Origin: Dactylis glomerata | Taxonomy: Eukaryota > Streptophyta > Magnoliopsida > Poales > Poaceae | DNA length: 64,000 nt | Direction: 5' to 3' | Assembly (NCBI GenBank): GCA_007115705.1 | Contig: QXEO01001125.1 | Span: forward strand, 620,001 to 684,000 | Part shown: positions 22,266-33,524 of the stretch, one piece after another | How the letters are laid out: the number at the start of each line of letters is the position of its first letter | How positions within the stretch are numbered: position 1 is the stretch's first letter | Program-made: the position numbers and the translations under genes | The notes under the pieces: model-generated | What the model saw: only the letters and a program-made list of their open reading frames with translations | What the model was told of the DNA's origin: nothing | Database searches by the model: none

Positions 22266-22298
22266 GTGGAGGCTATAAGCTATTCTGCAGTAGTGTGA

Positions 22299-22386
22299 AG
22301 CTCGTGTGTGGTGCACGTTGGATCTCACAAGCGTGCTAGCTCTCCGTGCATGATGCTGGATTGCTGGCACGACGAAATACATCACA
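22299..22386 (+). pseudogene. 3' flank of gene copy 1, resumed after the CACTA element
   Basis: The text gtgtggtgcacgttggatc, cgtgctagc and catgatgctg matches the 3' flank of copy 5 (63945-64000) in order. This proves that the sequence before 17103 and after 22298 was contiguous. Confidence 0.65.
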
Positions 22387-24129
22387 GTAATATTCTGCAA
22401 TACTGAGGTTCCCCGCGTCGCTCCCTCCCCTGGGCGACACGGGCGGAAGAAAGAGCTCGCCGGTCACCGCCACCTCCCCACCACCTCCTCCCCTGCCGTC
22501 GCCGGTGGGCTCCGCCGGGCAAAGCCCGCGCGGAGCCGGCGGCGGCAGGACCTGCTTCTTCTCCGCCCCTGCGGAAGCTTGCCCGCGGAATGGGGATATC
22601 GCGGCGGCGGGAGACAACGGCTGCTTCTCAGGTCCCGGTGGCTGGCGCCAGGGCTTGGAGGAGGTGGTCTGGGAGCGGCTTCGGTGGAGGTCGCGGTGGC
22701 TCCGATGGCGGCCTGGGGCGCTGCGGCTGGCGGCTGCGGGCGGGCCAGATGGGCTCGCCTTGGGCCGGGTGGGCCGCGGCCGGCGGCCCCAGGTAGGCGG
22801 CGGCGGCGCCTGGCGTGGTAGTCTGCTCGGGCGGCACCCGTCGGGGTAGGGGGTGGTCTGCACGGCGGCGTGGTCGGCGCGGCGTGGTGCGGTGCTGCGC
22901 GGCGTGGAGGCGCGGTGCCTGCTGCTCGGGCCCGATGGGCTTTGCGGGCCGCGTGCGGGGCAGCGGCGGTCGTCTTCCTCGGGCGCGTTGGGGGGGGCTC
23001 GCCGGTCCTCTGGCGGTGTTCCCGAGCTCCGGAGCGGCGGCTCCGGTCGGTGGTGAGGGCGGTTCTGCTTTGGCCGTGTGGACGGCGATTCAGTCTGCCC
23101 GGTGGTGGGGGCTTCGTTGCGGCACTGTGGCCTGCGGCTTGGCTCGTTCCGGTTGCGGCCCTGTGCTGCGTGGGGGTGCTCGGCCTGGTGGTGCACAGTG
23201 GTCTTCGGCAAGGGTTGGAGGTCGGCGAGCTTCGGCGCGTTTGGTGGTGGCTTGTGGGCGGCCGCTTTGGGTTGCATTGGTTCCGCACCTCGGGAGAAAT
23301 CCTTGCTCCGGCTTGGCCGGAGCTGGCGATGGTGACGGCCGCGGCCGCCACATGCTTTCTTGGAAGCATCGCTGTGAGGTGTGTGCACTCCTGCGCCTGC
23401 GGCCTCGACTCCGGAGGGAAACCTCGGATCCGGGATCGGGCGATGGAGGCGCTGCTGTGTCTCTTCCCCGTTGGGGGCATCGCCTCGGAGTCGCCCACGG
23501 CCAGGATTTGGGAGAGGTTGGTGGCTGTCGGACTGCTGTGTGAGGTCCAAGTGTGCAGTTTGGCGAAGATGATGGCTCGAGCGGAAGATGGGTGACGGCG
23601 GGGCTTCGTTAGTCGGTTTTACCCGGCGTGTCCGATGGGTTCTCCTGCTTGCCGTGCTGCTGTGGAGTCGGAGGTGCGGGGTCTCCGTGGCGACGATGAC
23701 CGGCTACGGTGATCTGCAGGGTGCTCGGTCGGCGCAAGACCCGCATAATTCCCTTGTGAAGCTCGTCGTCTGATTTGGAGTTGTCTGTCTTTGGCGCGTG
23801 TGGCCAATTGGTGGCATGGACCGACATGGTCTCCAGCGCCGTTTGTGGAGCCCTGTCCGGGAAGTCGCCGGTGAAGTCGGAGTCGCTGGCTCGTGGAGGA
23901 GTGATGACGATGACACTGTGTGGCAACCTTGCTGCGGCTCTCCTTGTGTGTCTATGTTTCGTGTGGGTAGCCAGGTTGGCTGTGGTGGTGTGCCCAGTGT
24001 GGTCGTGTTTCCATGGCGGCATTGCGGTATTGTACGGGTTTTCGGTCGGTTCCCCTGCAAATGAACCGGTCAATTCTCTTCTACTTTTTTAATAAAATGA
24101 GGCAAAATTGCCCGTTTTGTTCAAAAAAA
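22387..24129 (+). mobile_element. GC-rich poly(A) LINE-derived element 2
   Basis: The 1.74-kb element is bounded by a perfect 13-base duplication, GAAATACATCACA, at 22374-22386 and 24130-24142. It ends with taataaaatgaggcaaaattg and a run of seven A, the usual 3' end of grass LINEs. The body is strongly GC-rich, opens with cgtcgctccc..gggcgacacggg, and holds many overlapping open frames on both strands. I do not call these genes. No reverse transcriptase is seen, so it was mobilised in trans. Confidence 0.88.
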
Positions 24130-24142
24130 GAAATACATCACA

Positions 24143-24287
24143 CATTGTGCAGCATGTTTTGGTCTGGGATGTTGTCATGGTATGGCACCGTGCCAGAGGT
24201 TGCAGTATGTCCGAAGATGTCTCATTCAACGTGCATAAGCATGATATAAGGTGTCATAGGAAATAGAATACTCCATCCTTACCATAA
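24143..24287 (+). other. Remaining host flank before the Helitrons
   Basis: A short AT-rich stretch between the LINE-derived element and the first Helitron. Nothing is recognised in it. Confidence 0.5.
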
Positions 24288-25069
24288 CTAGCTAAATGTC
24301 TGTGTGTTGCTACGGTTTTCACCACCTTACTCACGTTCATAAAATTTTGTTAACAAAAAATATTCACCCTATTTCATAGTATGCCATGCTAAAAATTGTT
24401 GTTTCTTAAAAGTTAGTTATTGTGTATTTGCAAAGAGAACATTCAAGCAAAAAATCAATCACTCTTAGAAGCACAAACTAAACAAGAATCCTTATCCAGT
24501 TTATGCCAAGTCGATATATTTAACAAACACCCGAGACTTCCATTATTCTATAGGTACCTCTAAATCACAGAGTTCCATGTGTGATGAGTAACACCCGGCT
24601 GCATCCACACTTGACCTCATATAGCTCCACAAGCACGCGCGAAGTGGCGTCAAGGCTAACGGCAGACATAGCTACAAATTGCAAAGAGTAAGTTCAGATT
24701 GTGAGCAACAACACATAAGCTAGGTAGAGCACATTCAGCCGTTAGGTAACCCTTTTGCTTTATCCCGCACTTGTAATGCCTTGCATCAGTTCTTAGAGCT
24801 TCAATGACCGCCTTCATGGATGAGCTCCAGGAAAGCCTTCTCCAGCTAAACCTGTTGTCCGTGTTCTTCCGAGCTTGTTGTCACTAACACGAACACATGA
24901 TGTGCAGAGAGGGTATCCACAGCCACAACAAAATTCTTCACGCAGCAACACGTTTTTGTGACCACGCTCCGCCGACCGTCTGCACCCACATCTAGGAAAA
25001 GAGCATGTCTGCACTATCGTAGACGTACTACAGAAGTGTCAGTATAATTAACCAAACCCTTGATAACTC

Positions 25070-25247
25070 GATAAAGTATTAGCAGATATAGTACCAAATA
25101 TATACAAAAGTATACTTTATTACAATTCTAACTATATAAATTTTATATTTTAGATATTAATATTTTTATCTACATAATTAGTCAAACTTTGTAATGATTG
25201 ACTTTGACCAAACCATGTGTGCGGAGTAATATGAAATGGAGGGAGTA
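25070..25247. mobile_element. MITE fragment inside Helitron 1
   Basis: The stretch contains caaactttgtaatgattgac and closes with aatggagggagta, typical of grass Stowaway-type MITEs. No clean left end is visible. Confidence 0.5.
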
Positions 25248-25403
25248 GATATAAATGCATTTCAAATAACCTAGGAGCAAAAAAATCATGTCCGTAGAAG
25301 CCATGGATGGTTCAATAACATCCTAGGGCATAACTTAAGCTGCAATTGGTATAGATATACAGATACGAACCATACGAATCTTTTTAGTTGGATTCAAGAG
25401 CAA

Positions 25404-25994
25404 TCATCTTCTTTGCTTCTTGTTCGCTTCGCCTAGGTTGAATTGCTCGAGAAGCTCCGCAAAGTCAGCGTACGCCTCATCATCCGAATCTGCGTATTGG
25501 ATGTACTTTAAGCTCTCTTGGTGCTTCCTCCACTCGTCCCAGTCATCCTTGTGCACATCCTTCACCATGTCAAGGCCGGCGACGAAATCGTGATCCACCT
25601 CCACGTAGCCCTTCTCGTCCCACTCCTTGCGAACCATCACCTGGAACGGCTCAAAGTCGTTGTTGATCCTCTTGAAAAGGGCGGCCTCTTCCTCGTACTT
25701 CCGCCTCGCTTCCTAGGGCGAGCAGAGCAGGTAGGGGTCGTACTCCTCAGGGCGTATGGGCTTCTCCCTATCCATAGCCAGGATGAACCTGACGTAGTCA
25801 TCGGGGATGCGATGCTTGCCGACCGGCGGATCAGATTGAGCAGCGATCTTCGTCTGGAGATTGTCGATCGCTGTCGCTGCCTTCCCTGTTCCGATCGATG
25901 TATGTCTGGCCTCGTGCATCTTCAACTTCTTCTTCATCTGGACCTTGCCGATCGCCGCTGCTACCTTCCCGGTACCGACCGACGACTTGTCCAT
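25404..25994 (-). pseudogene. Captured host gene fragment, acidic protein of unknown function
   Basis: The minus-strand frame from 25994 gives MDKSSVGTGKVAAAIGKVQM, then HRIPDDYVRFILAMDREKP and EEYDPYLLCSP, then a stop at about 25713. The same frame continues beyond the stop with EARRKYEEEAALFKRIN and DEKGYVEVDHDFVAGLDMV, and ends in ADFAELLEQFNLGEANKKQR. A single stop thus breaks an otherwise coherent 190-residue protein. The repeated GTGK-A-AI phrase indicates a small internal duplication. I do not recognise the family. Its place inside a Helitron suggests captured and decaying host coding sequence. Confidence 0.55.
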
Positions 25995-26971
25995 CTGCAG
26001 TTTTTTTCTTCAGCTTATCGATCTTGTCGTTAATCGATCTATATATCAAAACTGAACCTAGATACATACGGCTTCGAGCCGGACACGAACCCAACTTACT
26101 CATTGACATGGACTGGACACGCTTCACCGGCCGTCGGCGCTGCAGCTAGAGTACGACGACCTCCGCCACATCGCCGAACACGTCTGCGCCGCTGTCTTGG
26201 TCGTTCGTACAGAACGAGTCGAGCCAAGGTGCCGAGCGATCGAATCGCCACCGTCTTCTCGGTCTACAGCCACCGTCATTTGGGCGGACTGCGACGCAGC
26301 GCGAGGCCATGGTGGGAAACGCCTCCATCTTGGTCAGGTCCGGGCGCTTTGTCTTTGGGGAGGAAGAACGATATCTTTCCTAATTATTTCCTAATTATGG
26401 TGATTGATATGGATTGATTATTGCAATTAATGGTTAGCGCTAAAATAGGATGCGGTGATTGGCTGTTTGTATTTTAGTTTTTTTGTTAGGGGTATTTTGG
26501 GCAATCAAATGATGTATTTGCAAAATGCCTTCACCAACTCCAAACCAATAGTAAAGATACTAGTTGAATGCCCGTGCGTTGCTACGGTCTTTTATTCTTT
26601 TTCTTTTAATTTTCTGGATATTGAATTTATTGTGGTTGTGCGCATCTTAGTTATTTAGAGGCCAGGTGTATTACTGCCTAAAACTTTTAAATATTAAAAT
26701 TCCCTTTAGGACTTACTCAAATGTCATAGCCACCCAAACAAGAGGAAAAATAGCTATGATTTGATCAATCTGCACATCAAAGTTCACACAATGAGGAGAA
26801 TACACTGATACTTACATTGATGTTCATCTTGCAGATACCCGTGGTCAGCTACATGAGAAAACATAGGACGCGGCGACAACCACACTTGTTGGTCTCCTGT
26901 GTCATGTTCTCCCCCAATACCTTCCAGCCAGCCATTGTTTCCGGCTCCTAGGATCAAACGTATGGAGACAA

Positions 26972-27205
26972 TGGAACCTTACGAACTGCAAGCTGCACTC
27001 TACGCTTGTCGGTCATAGTGACTTTGTCGATGCTGTCGCCGTGAGCACCGACGGCTCGCTTTGCGCCTCCGCGGGAAGCACGACGTCAAGCCACGCTAGA
27101 TCCCGCCGAGGGGAAGAGATGTACCAGCTTGAAGCCCGCCATCCACTAATTATACTTCTCACGCAACCACTTATGGCTCTGCGCTGCACTGCGACAGAGA
27201 ACTAC
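26972..27205 (+). pseudogene. Captured fragment of RACK1 (WD40 scaffold protein)
   Basis: RACK1 is a seven-bladed WD40 protein of the small ribosomal subunit. The + strand reads WNLTNCKLHSTLVGHSDFVD, then AVAVSTDGSLCASAG. This corresponds closely to the plant RACK1 repeat with WNLTNCKL, GH, AVAVSPDGSLCASGG. After a damaged stretch the expected EG..LY.L..G equivalent reads EEMYQLEA. After a shift of frame FSRNHLWLCAA matches the FSPNRYWLCAA-type sequence of the following blade. About one and a third WD repeats are present. They contain at least one frameshift and the end is a stop. The fragment lies antisense to the Helitron that carries it and cannot be functional. Confidence 0.85.
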
Positions 27206-27619
27206 TAAGTGGCCTTGAGCTACTGCATCCATGACCTAGCATTCATGCAATGAGTGGGACACAAGTGGGTGACGCAGCGCTCCATATGGGCCATATGGAA
27301 AAAACCAAGGCGGCGACGGACAGCGCATCCTGCGGAGAAGTCCATCAGAGATTATATTTTGTCTCTGATACATGGTTGTGCGGCATCCTACTATTCATCA
27401 GAGATGTGCTCAATAGCTATGACAAATTGAACTGCATAGTGCAGAATTGGTTTAATTCTAATTAAAACAAAAGATACATACCTAGTTTTGGCGTGCAAGA
27501 TTGAGATAGATATAGGTCTATGTACTCTAACTCGGACCTTTTCAGTTAACTCACAAGGATAAATTTAACCCAAAATTGTTTTAACTGAAAACATGAATAT
27601 TGCTGAAGTAACAAATTCA

Positions 27620-28145
27620 TTGCGATCAGTCTAATTTGTTTATACATAGAAATCTATGTATAAGTGGGCAAAAATATTGTATATTTCTAGTAATGACAAT
27701 GGCTAGGATCAGAAAAAGCAAGTTCTGTATGCATGGGTCATTGCCATAGCGGCAAGTACATGAATTGCAATCCTTTAGGCTGAAGTGAGCAGCAAGATGC
27801 CTCCTAACATAAGCGAACAAGTAGCTGAGAGTTGCCATCTCAACGCGAGCCAGCAAATTGCAAATGCAAGTGTTATCATGACGAGGAGGAGCCAGGCTTT
27901 GGAAAATGACTTGCAGAAGACCCAGACGATGTGGATGAACAAAAAATGCATATGAACTGAGAGAAAATAACGAACCTGTACCACCATTTCAGAAAATTGG
28001 AGGGAAAAGAATAGCAATGACCACACCTTGCAAGCTGACATCGATCTGCAAGAGAGGCGGGATGGTGAGGGCCCATGTGAGGACACAAGTGAGGCTGATG
28101 GCGAGGAGCATGTATGATAATGAGTTCCTCTAAATTCATCAAGGG
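27620..28145 (-). other. Coding-like stretch of unknown origin in Helitron 2
   Basis: A minus-strand frame with hydrophobic segments (LLLVMITLAFAICWLALRW) is open for about 140 codons. There is no recognisable family, and splice sites are uncertain. It may be a captured membrane-protein exon or chance. Confidence 0.25.
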
Positions 28146-29791
28146 AGCAAGAATTTTGAAGTGTGTTCCAAATAAGTGGAATCAAGTAGTGCAATTACTC
28201 TGTGACAATTTTTATTCCCACATCAGATTTTCACAAAAATATGTGTAGGCTATTGATGTATATGATTACAGGAAGATGTATGCTTCATCCAAAAGTAAAA
28301 AACTGCCCGCTTCAGTACATATCATTGCAAATTCTGAAGTTCATAGAGCATCATATATTCTTAATAAGCAGAGCAAATTATCATAGTTAACAAGCAGGTA
28401 ATTAGGTTTAAGAAACCATTATGTGTCTCACATTAGCTAACTAAAAACTCAGAAAAAACACCACCTTGTTCAACTCCTAGCTTGTCTTTTTTTCTGTTAA
28501 TGGCTTTCACAAATTATCTGTTATCCTATATTAAGGACCCTGAGGTTAACCAAAAGAGAAAATTTAAATTCATCTTCTTGTGTGATTGACATTTCAAATT
28601 CTGAAAGCTGCCTTTCTTGTGTAGATCTCATCTTGTTGTGTATTATTTTTGTTAGGTGGAAATCTTGCATCTAGGGTCACGCAGGAAAGTATCCATGTTT
28701 TCTCCTTTCATTCTTAGCTTAGTATTAGTTGGTTTGCATCGTGCTAGGTGACTCGATGACGTTTTTTTGCTTCTGCTCCAGTACTATCCACCTTGATCAT
28801 TTTCAGTTGCTTAACTGCAACTCAGCTGAACCGTATTTCAATGTGGTCACTATCTAATCAGTTGTACTTTTTTCCTTGAACCATGTATATACAATAATAC
28901 AAATATAGTAAACATCCAAGAGTTATCTAATCCAAATATACTCATTATGAAGTATATTTTGTTCATAAAAAATACAGCTAATAATCTAAACTAAATGTCA
29001 TAATTGCTGAATTTTCTCATGTGTACAATGGCATCGATGATTTATACTAAATTGGCCGTCATCAAACCAATTTCAATGGAAAGGAAATAATACTTAAAGT
29101 TATACCTGAATTAGCAACAGAATTACCTTTTCAGGCTATAAAAATAAACACAGGTTGCAAATGTTCAGGAGTCCTTCTCATTTTGCAAATAACAAGCTGA
29201 ATGAGCAGTAGAAATACTGCATTATAGTAAGTAGTAACACCATCGAGCTGATTTCAGGATATATACCTTTGCTGCGTGAATTCCCAAACTTGCGAATCTT
29301 TGAAATCTCATTACATTCTTTGTCCTCTCATAACCTGATGTTGAAGCATGTAGGAAACAGTGCCTCTGTATTTATTTCTGATCCTGCTCTGACCTCAGCT
29401 CACGTATCTTCTCTTTTTCCACACAGCAACCGAAAGCAGCGGCATGCAACAACAATTGAGAAAGGTAGAGTTCACGCTCAGTGATCAATCAATCGATCCC
29501 AAATGCCTTACTACCGATAATAAAATCATACACGCACGTCCTTTAATTCTGCTTGATTCAATCAACACACCAGCAGACGTGCATGTACCGCATCATATGC
29601 ATGCTAATCAACTAAGAATACTTTGGGGGCGGTGTGGCAGAAAATCGCGGCCATGCAGGCGGCAACGTTCAGTCGGGAATTACCTTTTTTGGTTATAAAA
29701 ATAAATATTCTAGCTTGGATTCGGGAAGCCAAGAGATAGGTTTGTCATGGCACAGCGAGAATGCAATTTGGAGTCTGCAATACAGCTATTC

Positions 29792-30130
29792 CTACCGGTG
29801 TTGCCGGGAAAGGGGGAAGGGAAGTGCATGATACATACCATGGAGGGGATCATGAGTTGACGACACACATGAGGCCGAACGGGGCATCCGCGGATCTGCC
29901 TCATCCTCAATCTCAGATCTTGAAAGGGAACGGGTGACACCACGGCTCTGGAGAGGGAGGCGGAGGTCTTCACCGTAGATGGCGGCCTTCATTGGCGGTG
30001 ACCAGGCGATGGAGATTGGGGAGGCACATGAAAGCGGCGACACCATGCTGAATAAGGGAAGGATGGCTTGATCAAGGACGAGGGGAGACATGGCAGCAGA
30101 GAACTGGGAGCGAGACGGAGAGGCGGCGGC
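29792..30130 (-). pseudogene. GC-rich captured exon next to the 5' end of Helitron 2
   Basis: The minus-strand frame begins at an ATG at 30091 (MSPLVLDQAILPLFSMVSPL) and continues to SRSEIEDEADPRMPRSASCV. The composition is exon-like and abruptly GC-rich. I do not recognise the source. It sits just inside the Helitron 5' end, as do similar blocks in Helitron 3 (35690-36120) and the large Helitron (58700-59250). Confidence 0.35.
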
Positions 30131-30338
30131 GGCACGCCCTTGCCTAGGGTTCCATGGAGGAGGTCGGGGATGATGGGTTGGGGCTGTTTTTTTGGTGGGT
30201 GTTCCGAAGTGTGGACATATATTTTCTGCTTATCGGTGGCATAGAGCGTAATTAGTGATGAGTGCTTTAGGGGTAGAATCAGAATTCAAATGATGTATTT
30301 GCAAAGTGCCTTCACCAATTCGAAACCAATAGTAAAGA

Positions 30339-30354
30339 TATATAGTATAGTGTA
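30339..30354. other. Spacer between Helitrons 2 and 3
   Basis: Only sixteen AT-rich bases (tatatagtatagtgta) separate the 5' end of one Helitron from the 3' end of the next. Confidence 0.8.
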
Positions 30355-31589
30355 CTAGCTGAATGCCCGTGCGTTACCACGGTTCATAAAATTTATTTCT
30401 TTGTCACATATGTAAATATAATCTCTATCAATTTTTAATAGTTTCTTAGGTAGTTTTCTGGCCTTCTCTCACTTGTTCTTGTATTATCCCTATACTCTTA
30501 TGTGCTGGTCAAAAACACTTCAAGGAACAAAAAGCTATGGAAAAATACATGGAGAAATAAATTACTCAAATAGTTGTTTCTTTTGCAACCACAAATGTCA
30601 AGCATGGCACACATAACATTTCGTACCATGTCGCAACAAACAGTAGTTCCTCCATCTTATAATTTTGATCAAAATATACAATATCGTGTACCCACGGGTC
30701 AACACATGTGTGTTGTTGAAAATGTCTGTACCTAGGCAATGACCAGATTGTAGGCTTGGCCATGCCTCGTCCTCCTTGTCTCCAACACACCGAATTCTTG
30801 CTCCATGCGGCATCGGTTCCTCACATCTCTACTCGCTAGCTTGCCACAAGGACTTGTGTGATCGTATTCCATAGGCGTGATCAAAGCATGAACTTAATTA
30901 TAGGACATTTCAACACTTGACTAAGGAAACTGGGTGAAGTTTGAAAGATGTGATTTAAAGATACAAATAAGAGGCTGTAATTTACCAATAATGTCAAGAA
31001 AACATATGATGACAAATCACAAAGAAGAAAAGCAAATCAACTTGTCATTCGTACCTTAAAATTGTAATGAGAGCAGCTAGCATGCAGTTAACAACATTTT
31101 TTACAAAAAAGATTCAAGGAATATGATAATGTTATTGTTGACCCAAAAAACTCACCAGGTTGTGTAGGGAGAACTTTCCATTGAGTGGTGCATGAACCAC
31201 CGTAACTCTGTGAGTGTAACTGAGTTCCACCATCTAACAAGGGTGAAGTGTAGTATGAGATAGTCAGATATATATAGGTAGACGATAAATTTACGAAATG
31301 TTTTTATCCATAGACTTTGACCACTACTTTCCCAACAGATGTTATGGAAGCTTGGTGATCAGATATTTTAGTAGATAAAGTGAACCAATAATAATGCCAA
31401 TAAGTGAAACTGGAAGGGAGATAGAGTTGAGACATGAAACCTAGCGGAATCGGATTAGGCAAGAACCTGTTAGCAACGCCAGGCGAGCTGGGGGCATGGA
31501 CTGCTCCCTTCTATCATGAAACATGAAACTGCAATGATCACAAATTTGACATCTAATATACTAATGTGAGTGAGGGAAAGTATCCTTGA

Positions 31590-31910
31590 GTCTCCACTCC
31601 CATGCATGCTGGATTGCAAATGAACCAATATATCATTTAATTATAAAGGTAGGATCTAAACCCAAGTAGTCTCTGTCAAAAATCAATCTGAAGCTATTCA
31701 ACACCAATCTGAAGCTTTGAACATGTACCTTTCATTGAAGTCCTGAGAAAGTCTCCACTCCCATGCATGCCGGATTGCAAATGAACCAATATATCATTTA
31801 ATTATAAAGGTAGGATCTAAACCCAAGTAGTCTCTGTCAAAAATCAATCTGAAGCTATTCAACACCAATCTGAAGCTTTGAACATGTACCTTTCATTGAA
31901 GTCCTGAGAA
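31590..31910. repeat. 161-base tandem duplication in Helitron 3
   Basis: Two adjacent copies (31590-31750 and 31751-31910) are almost identical; I see catgctgg versus catgccgg as a difference. Each also contains an internal echo, aatctgaagct twice. No reading frame is implied. Confidence 0.92.
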
Positions 31911-32289
31911 TGTCAAGGCATCAAAGTGATGACCAAGGTTCCCTGGGAAACAACCGATCATGGAGCTAAACTGAAATAACACAAACCCACCACTATTGCA
32001 GAAACCAGATGTCATGCCATCCTTCTAACTTTGGGACTGCAATTCCCAGTGATGTATCCAAAGGTCCTTGCAAGCCCAAAGCTTACAGCACAACATTAGA
32101 TAAAAGCTACACATTTAAGCTTTTTAGTTCGTAGAACTAAAAAATATGTAGGGCATCATGGCCAAAAGATTGAGCAGAAAAACAAAATTTTAGACAGTAC
32201 AAGCAAGATACATAGCTGCGCTCTTAATAAGAGCCTCTTATCTTTTATGGCACAAATAAACTATTGGGAGTGGAAATGCAATATAAGCA

Positions 32290-32971
32290 CACTGTATACA
32301 ACAACTGATAGAGTTCTGCTATTTTTCTTTAAAACAATTCGCTTTTCTTAAAGATGATATCAACAATGCTATTTCTTAACATGTACAAATGCAACAAATA
32401 CATAATTACTTTACACCATTTCTGTATTCTGAGTCTACGATCCTAAAGCAAAGTTCCTTGACCATATTTGAACAGGTTTCTGTCAAACGAATCATGATGA
32501 TGGCAATCACAATAGAAGAAAAAACTCTTGAAACTATATGAACAATTTTCAAAGTAAGAAATAGATGAACAAGAACCAGAAAAGGTAGCCAACCTTGATG
32601 CCACACTTAACACATAAACTGCTTATGCTACACTGTATACAACAACTGATAGAGTTCTGCTATTTTTCTTTAAAACAATTCGCTTTTCTTAAAGATGATA
32701 TCAACAATGCTATTTCTTAACATGTACAAATGCAACAAATACATAATTACTTTACACCATTTCTGTATTCTGAGTCTACGATCCTAAAGCAAAGTTCCTT
32801 GACCATATTTGAACAGGTTTCTGTCAAACGAATCATGATGATGGCAATCACAATAGAAGAAAAAACTCTTGAAACTATATGAACAATTTTCAAAGTAAGA
32901 AATAGATGAACAAGAACCAGAAAAGGTAGCCAACCTTGATGCCACACTTAACACATAAACTGCTTATGCTT
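32290..32971. repeat. 341-base tandem duplication in Helitron 3
   Basis: Two adjacent copies (32290-32630 and 32631-32971) are identical as far as I can see, including a 66-codon minus-strand frame in each. The lack of differences means a very recent duplication or an assembly artefact. Confidence 0.93.
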
Positions 32972-33524
32972 ATGTCCGGAAACTGTCACAACCTTGGTTC
33001 AAGAACCTCGAAGTCGACACATTATTTGGCTTCCTTGCAATCAAGAAAAGAAAAAAGTGAGTTAAAACCCATACATTCGAATTCTTATATTTGTACAAAG
33101 AATGCATCACCAATTATTTATCAGGATTATGAAATAATAAAATCATGGACTCGAAAAAATAAGAAGGAGACATAACATAGGTGCTCATATGATGCTCTAG
33201 AGCATAATGCAGATCAATCTCCGATACTGCTATTCATGTCTTACCTACACACATTAGTTCTGAAGATCCAAGTACATCTTTAGCCCTACCTGTCATGTTT
33301 GCTCCCACTACAAGGAACCAATACCTTCCTGCAGCACCCACGCAGCTCCAAAGGAAAAATACCAAGAATTTGTGCTGCACATCATTCAAACCTATCAAAA
33401 CATGTTAGCATATTGGCAGAAAAGGAGTATATATTCGGAGAAGAAGAAAGATCCAGTGTAGCTCACCTTGGTAGGAGAAACTCGGCGAAGTGGTTGACGG
33501 AACTCGCTGGTAGCAGCTCCGGGT

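Larger units (their letters stand above)
17106..22295 (+). mobile_element. CACTA (En/Spm-type) DNA transposon, non-autonomous
   Basis: The left end is CACTACTGCAAAAAGG and the right end is ctattctgcagtagtg, an inverted pair. A three-base duplication TGA flanks it (17103-17105 and 22296-22298). Subterminal repeats of the type agtgacgggc and gcccgtcactagta crowd both ends (17130-17330 and 22020-22265), as in grass CACTA families. The 5.19-kb body shows no transposase. It consists of AT-rich filler and two GC-rich blocks (18000-18700 and 20500-21750) that look like captured host sequence. The element can only have moved with a helper. Confidence 0.95.
24288..26557 (-). mobile_element. Helitron 1 of 3 in tandem (2.27 kb)
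   Basis: The left end, ctagctaaatgtctgtgtgttg, is the minus-strand 3' end of a Helitron (CTAG preceded by A). The right end, caaaccaatagtaaaga|t, is its 5' end (TCTTTACTATTGG when read on the minus strand). The last 55 bases are shared with the next two Helitrons. It encodes no Rep or helicase and carries pieces of host genes. Confidence 0.8.
26560..30338 (-). mobile_element. Helitron 2 of 3 in tandem (3.78 kb), carries RACK1 piece
   Basis: The left end ctagttgaatgcccgtgcgt is the classic grass Helitron 3' end read in reverse, with a hairpin (ccgt..acgg) just inside. It follows the previous Helitron after only two bases (TA). The right end ...cgaaaccaatagtaaaga|t matches the other two. It has no transposition genes, but contains a RACK1 fragment on the opposite strand and a GC-rich coding-like block next to the 5' end. 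Confidence 0.88.

Noticed and set aside
22336..23595. Overlapping frames of up to 404 codons on both strands
   Set aside because: They lie in the GC-rich poly(A) element. Low stop frequency, Pro/Arg/Ala-rich composition and openness in all frames point to base composition, not to a gene.
24814..25014. Zinc-finger-like CCGCGYPLCTSC in Helitron 1
   Set aside because: Cys spacing fits no known finger, and no homologous context is visible.
32406..32947. Two identical 66-codon minus-strand frames
   Set aside because: They are repeated only because of the 341-base duplication. No codon or protein character supports them.
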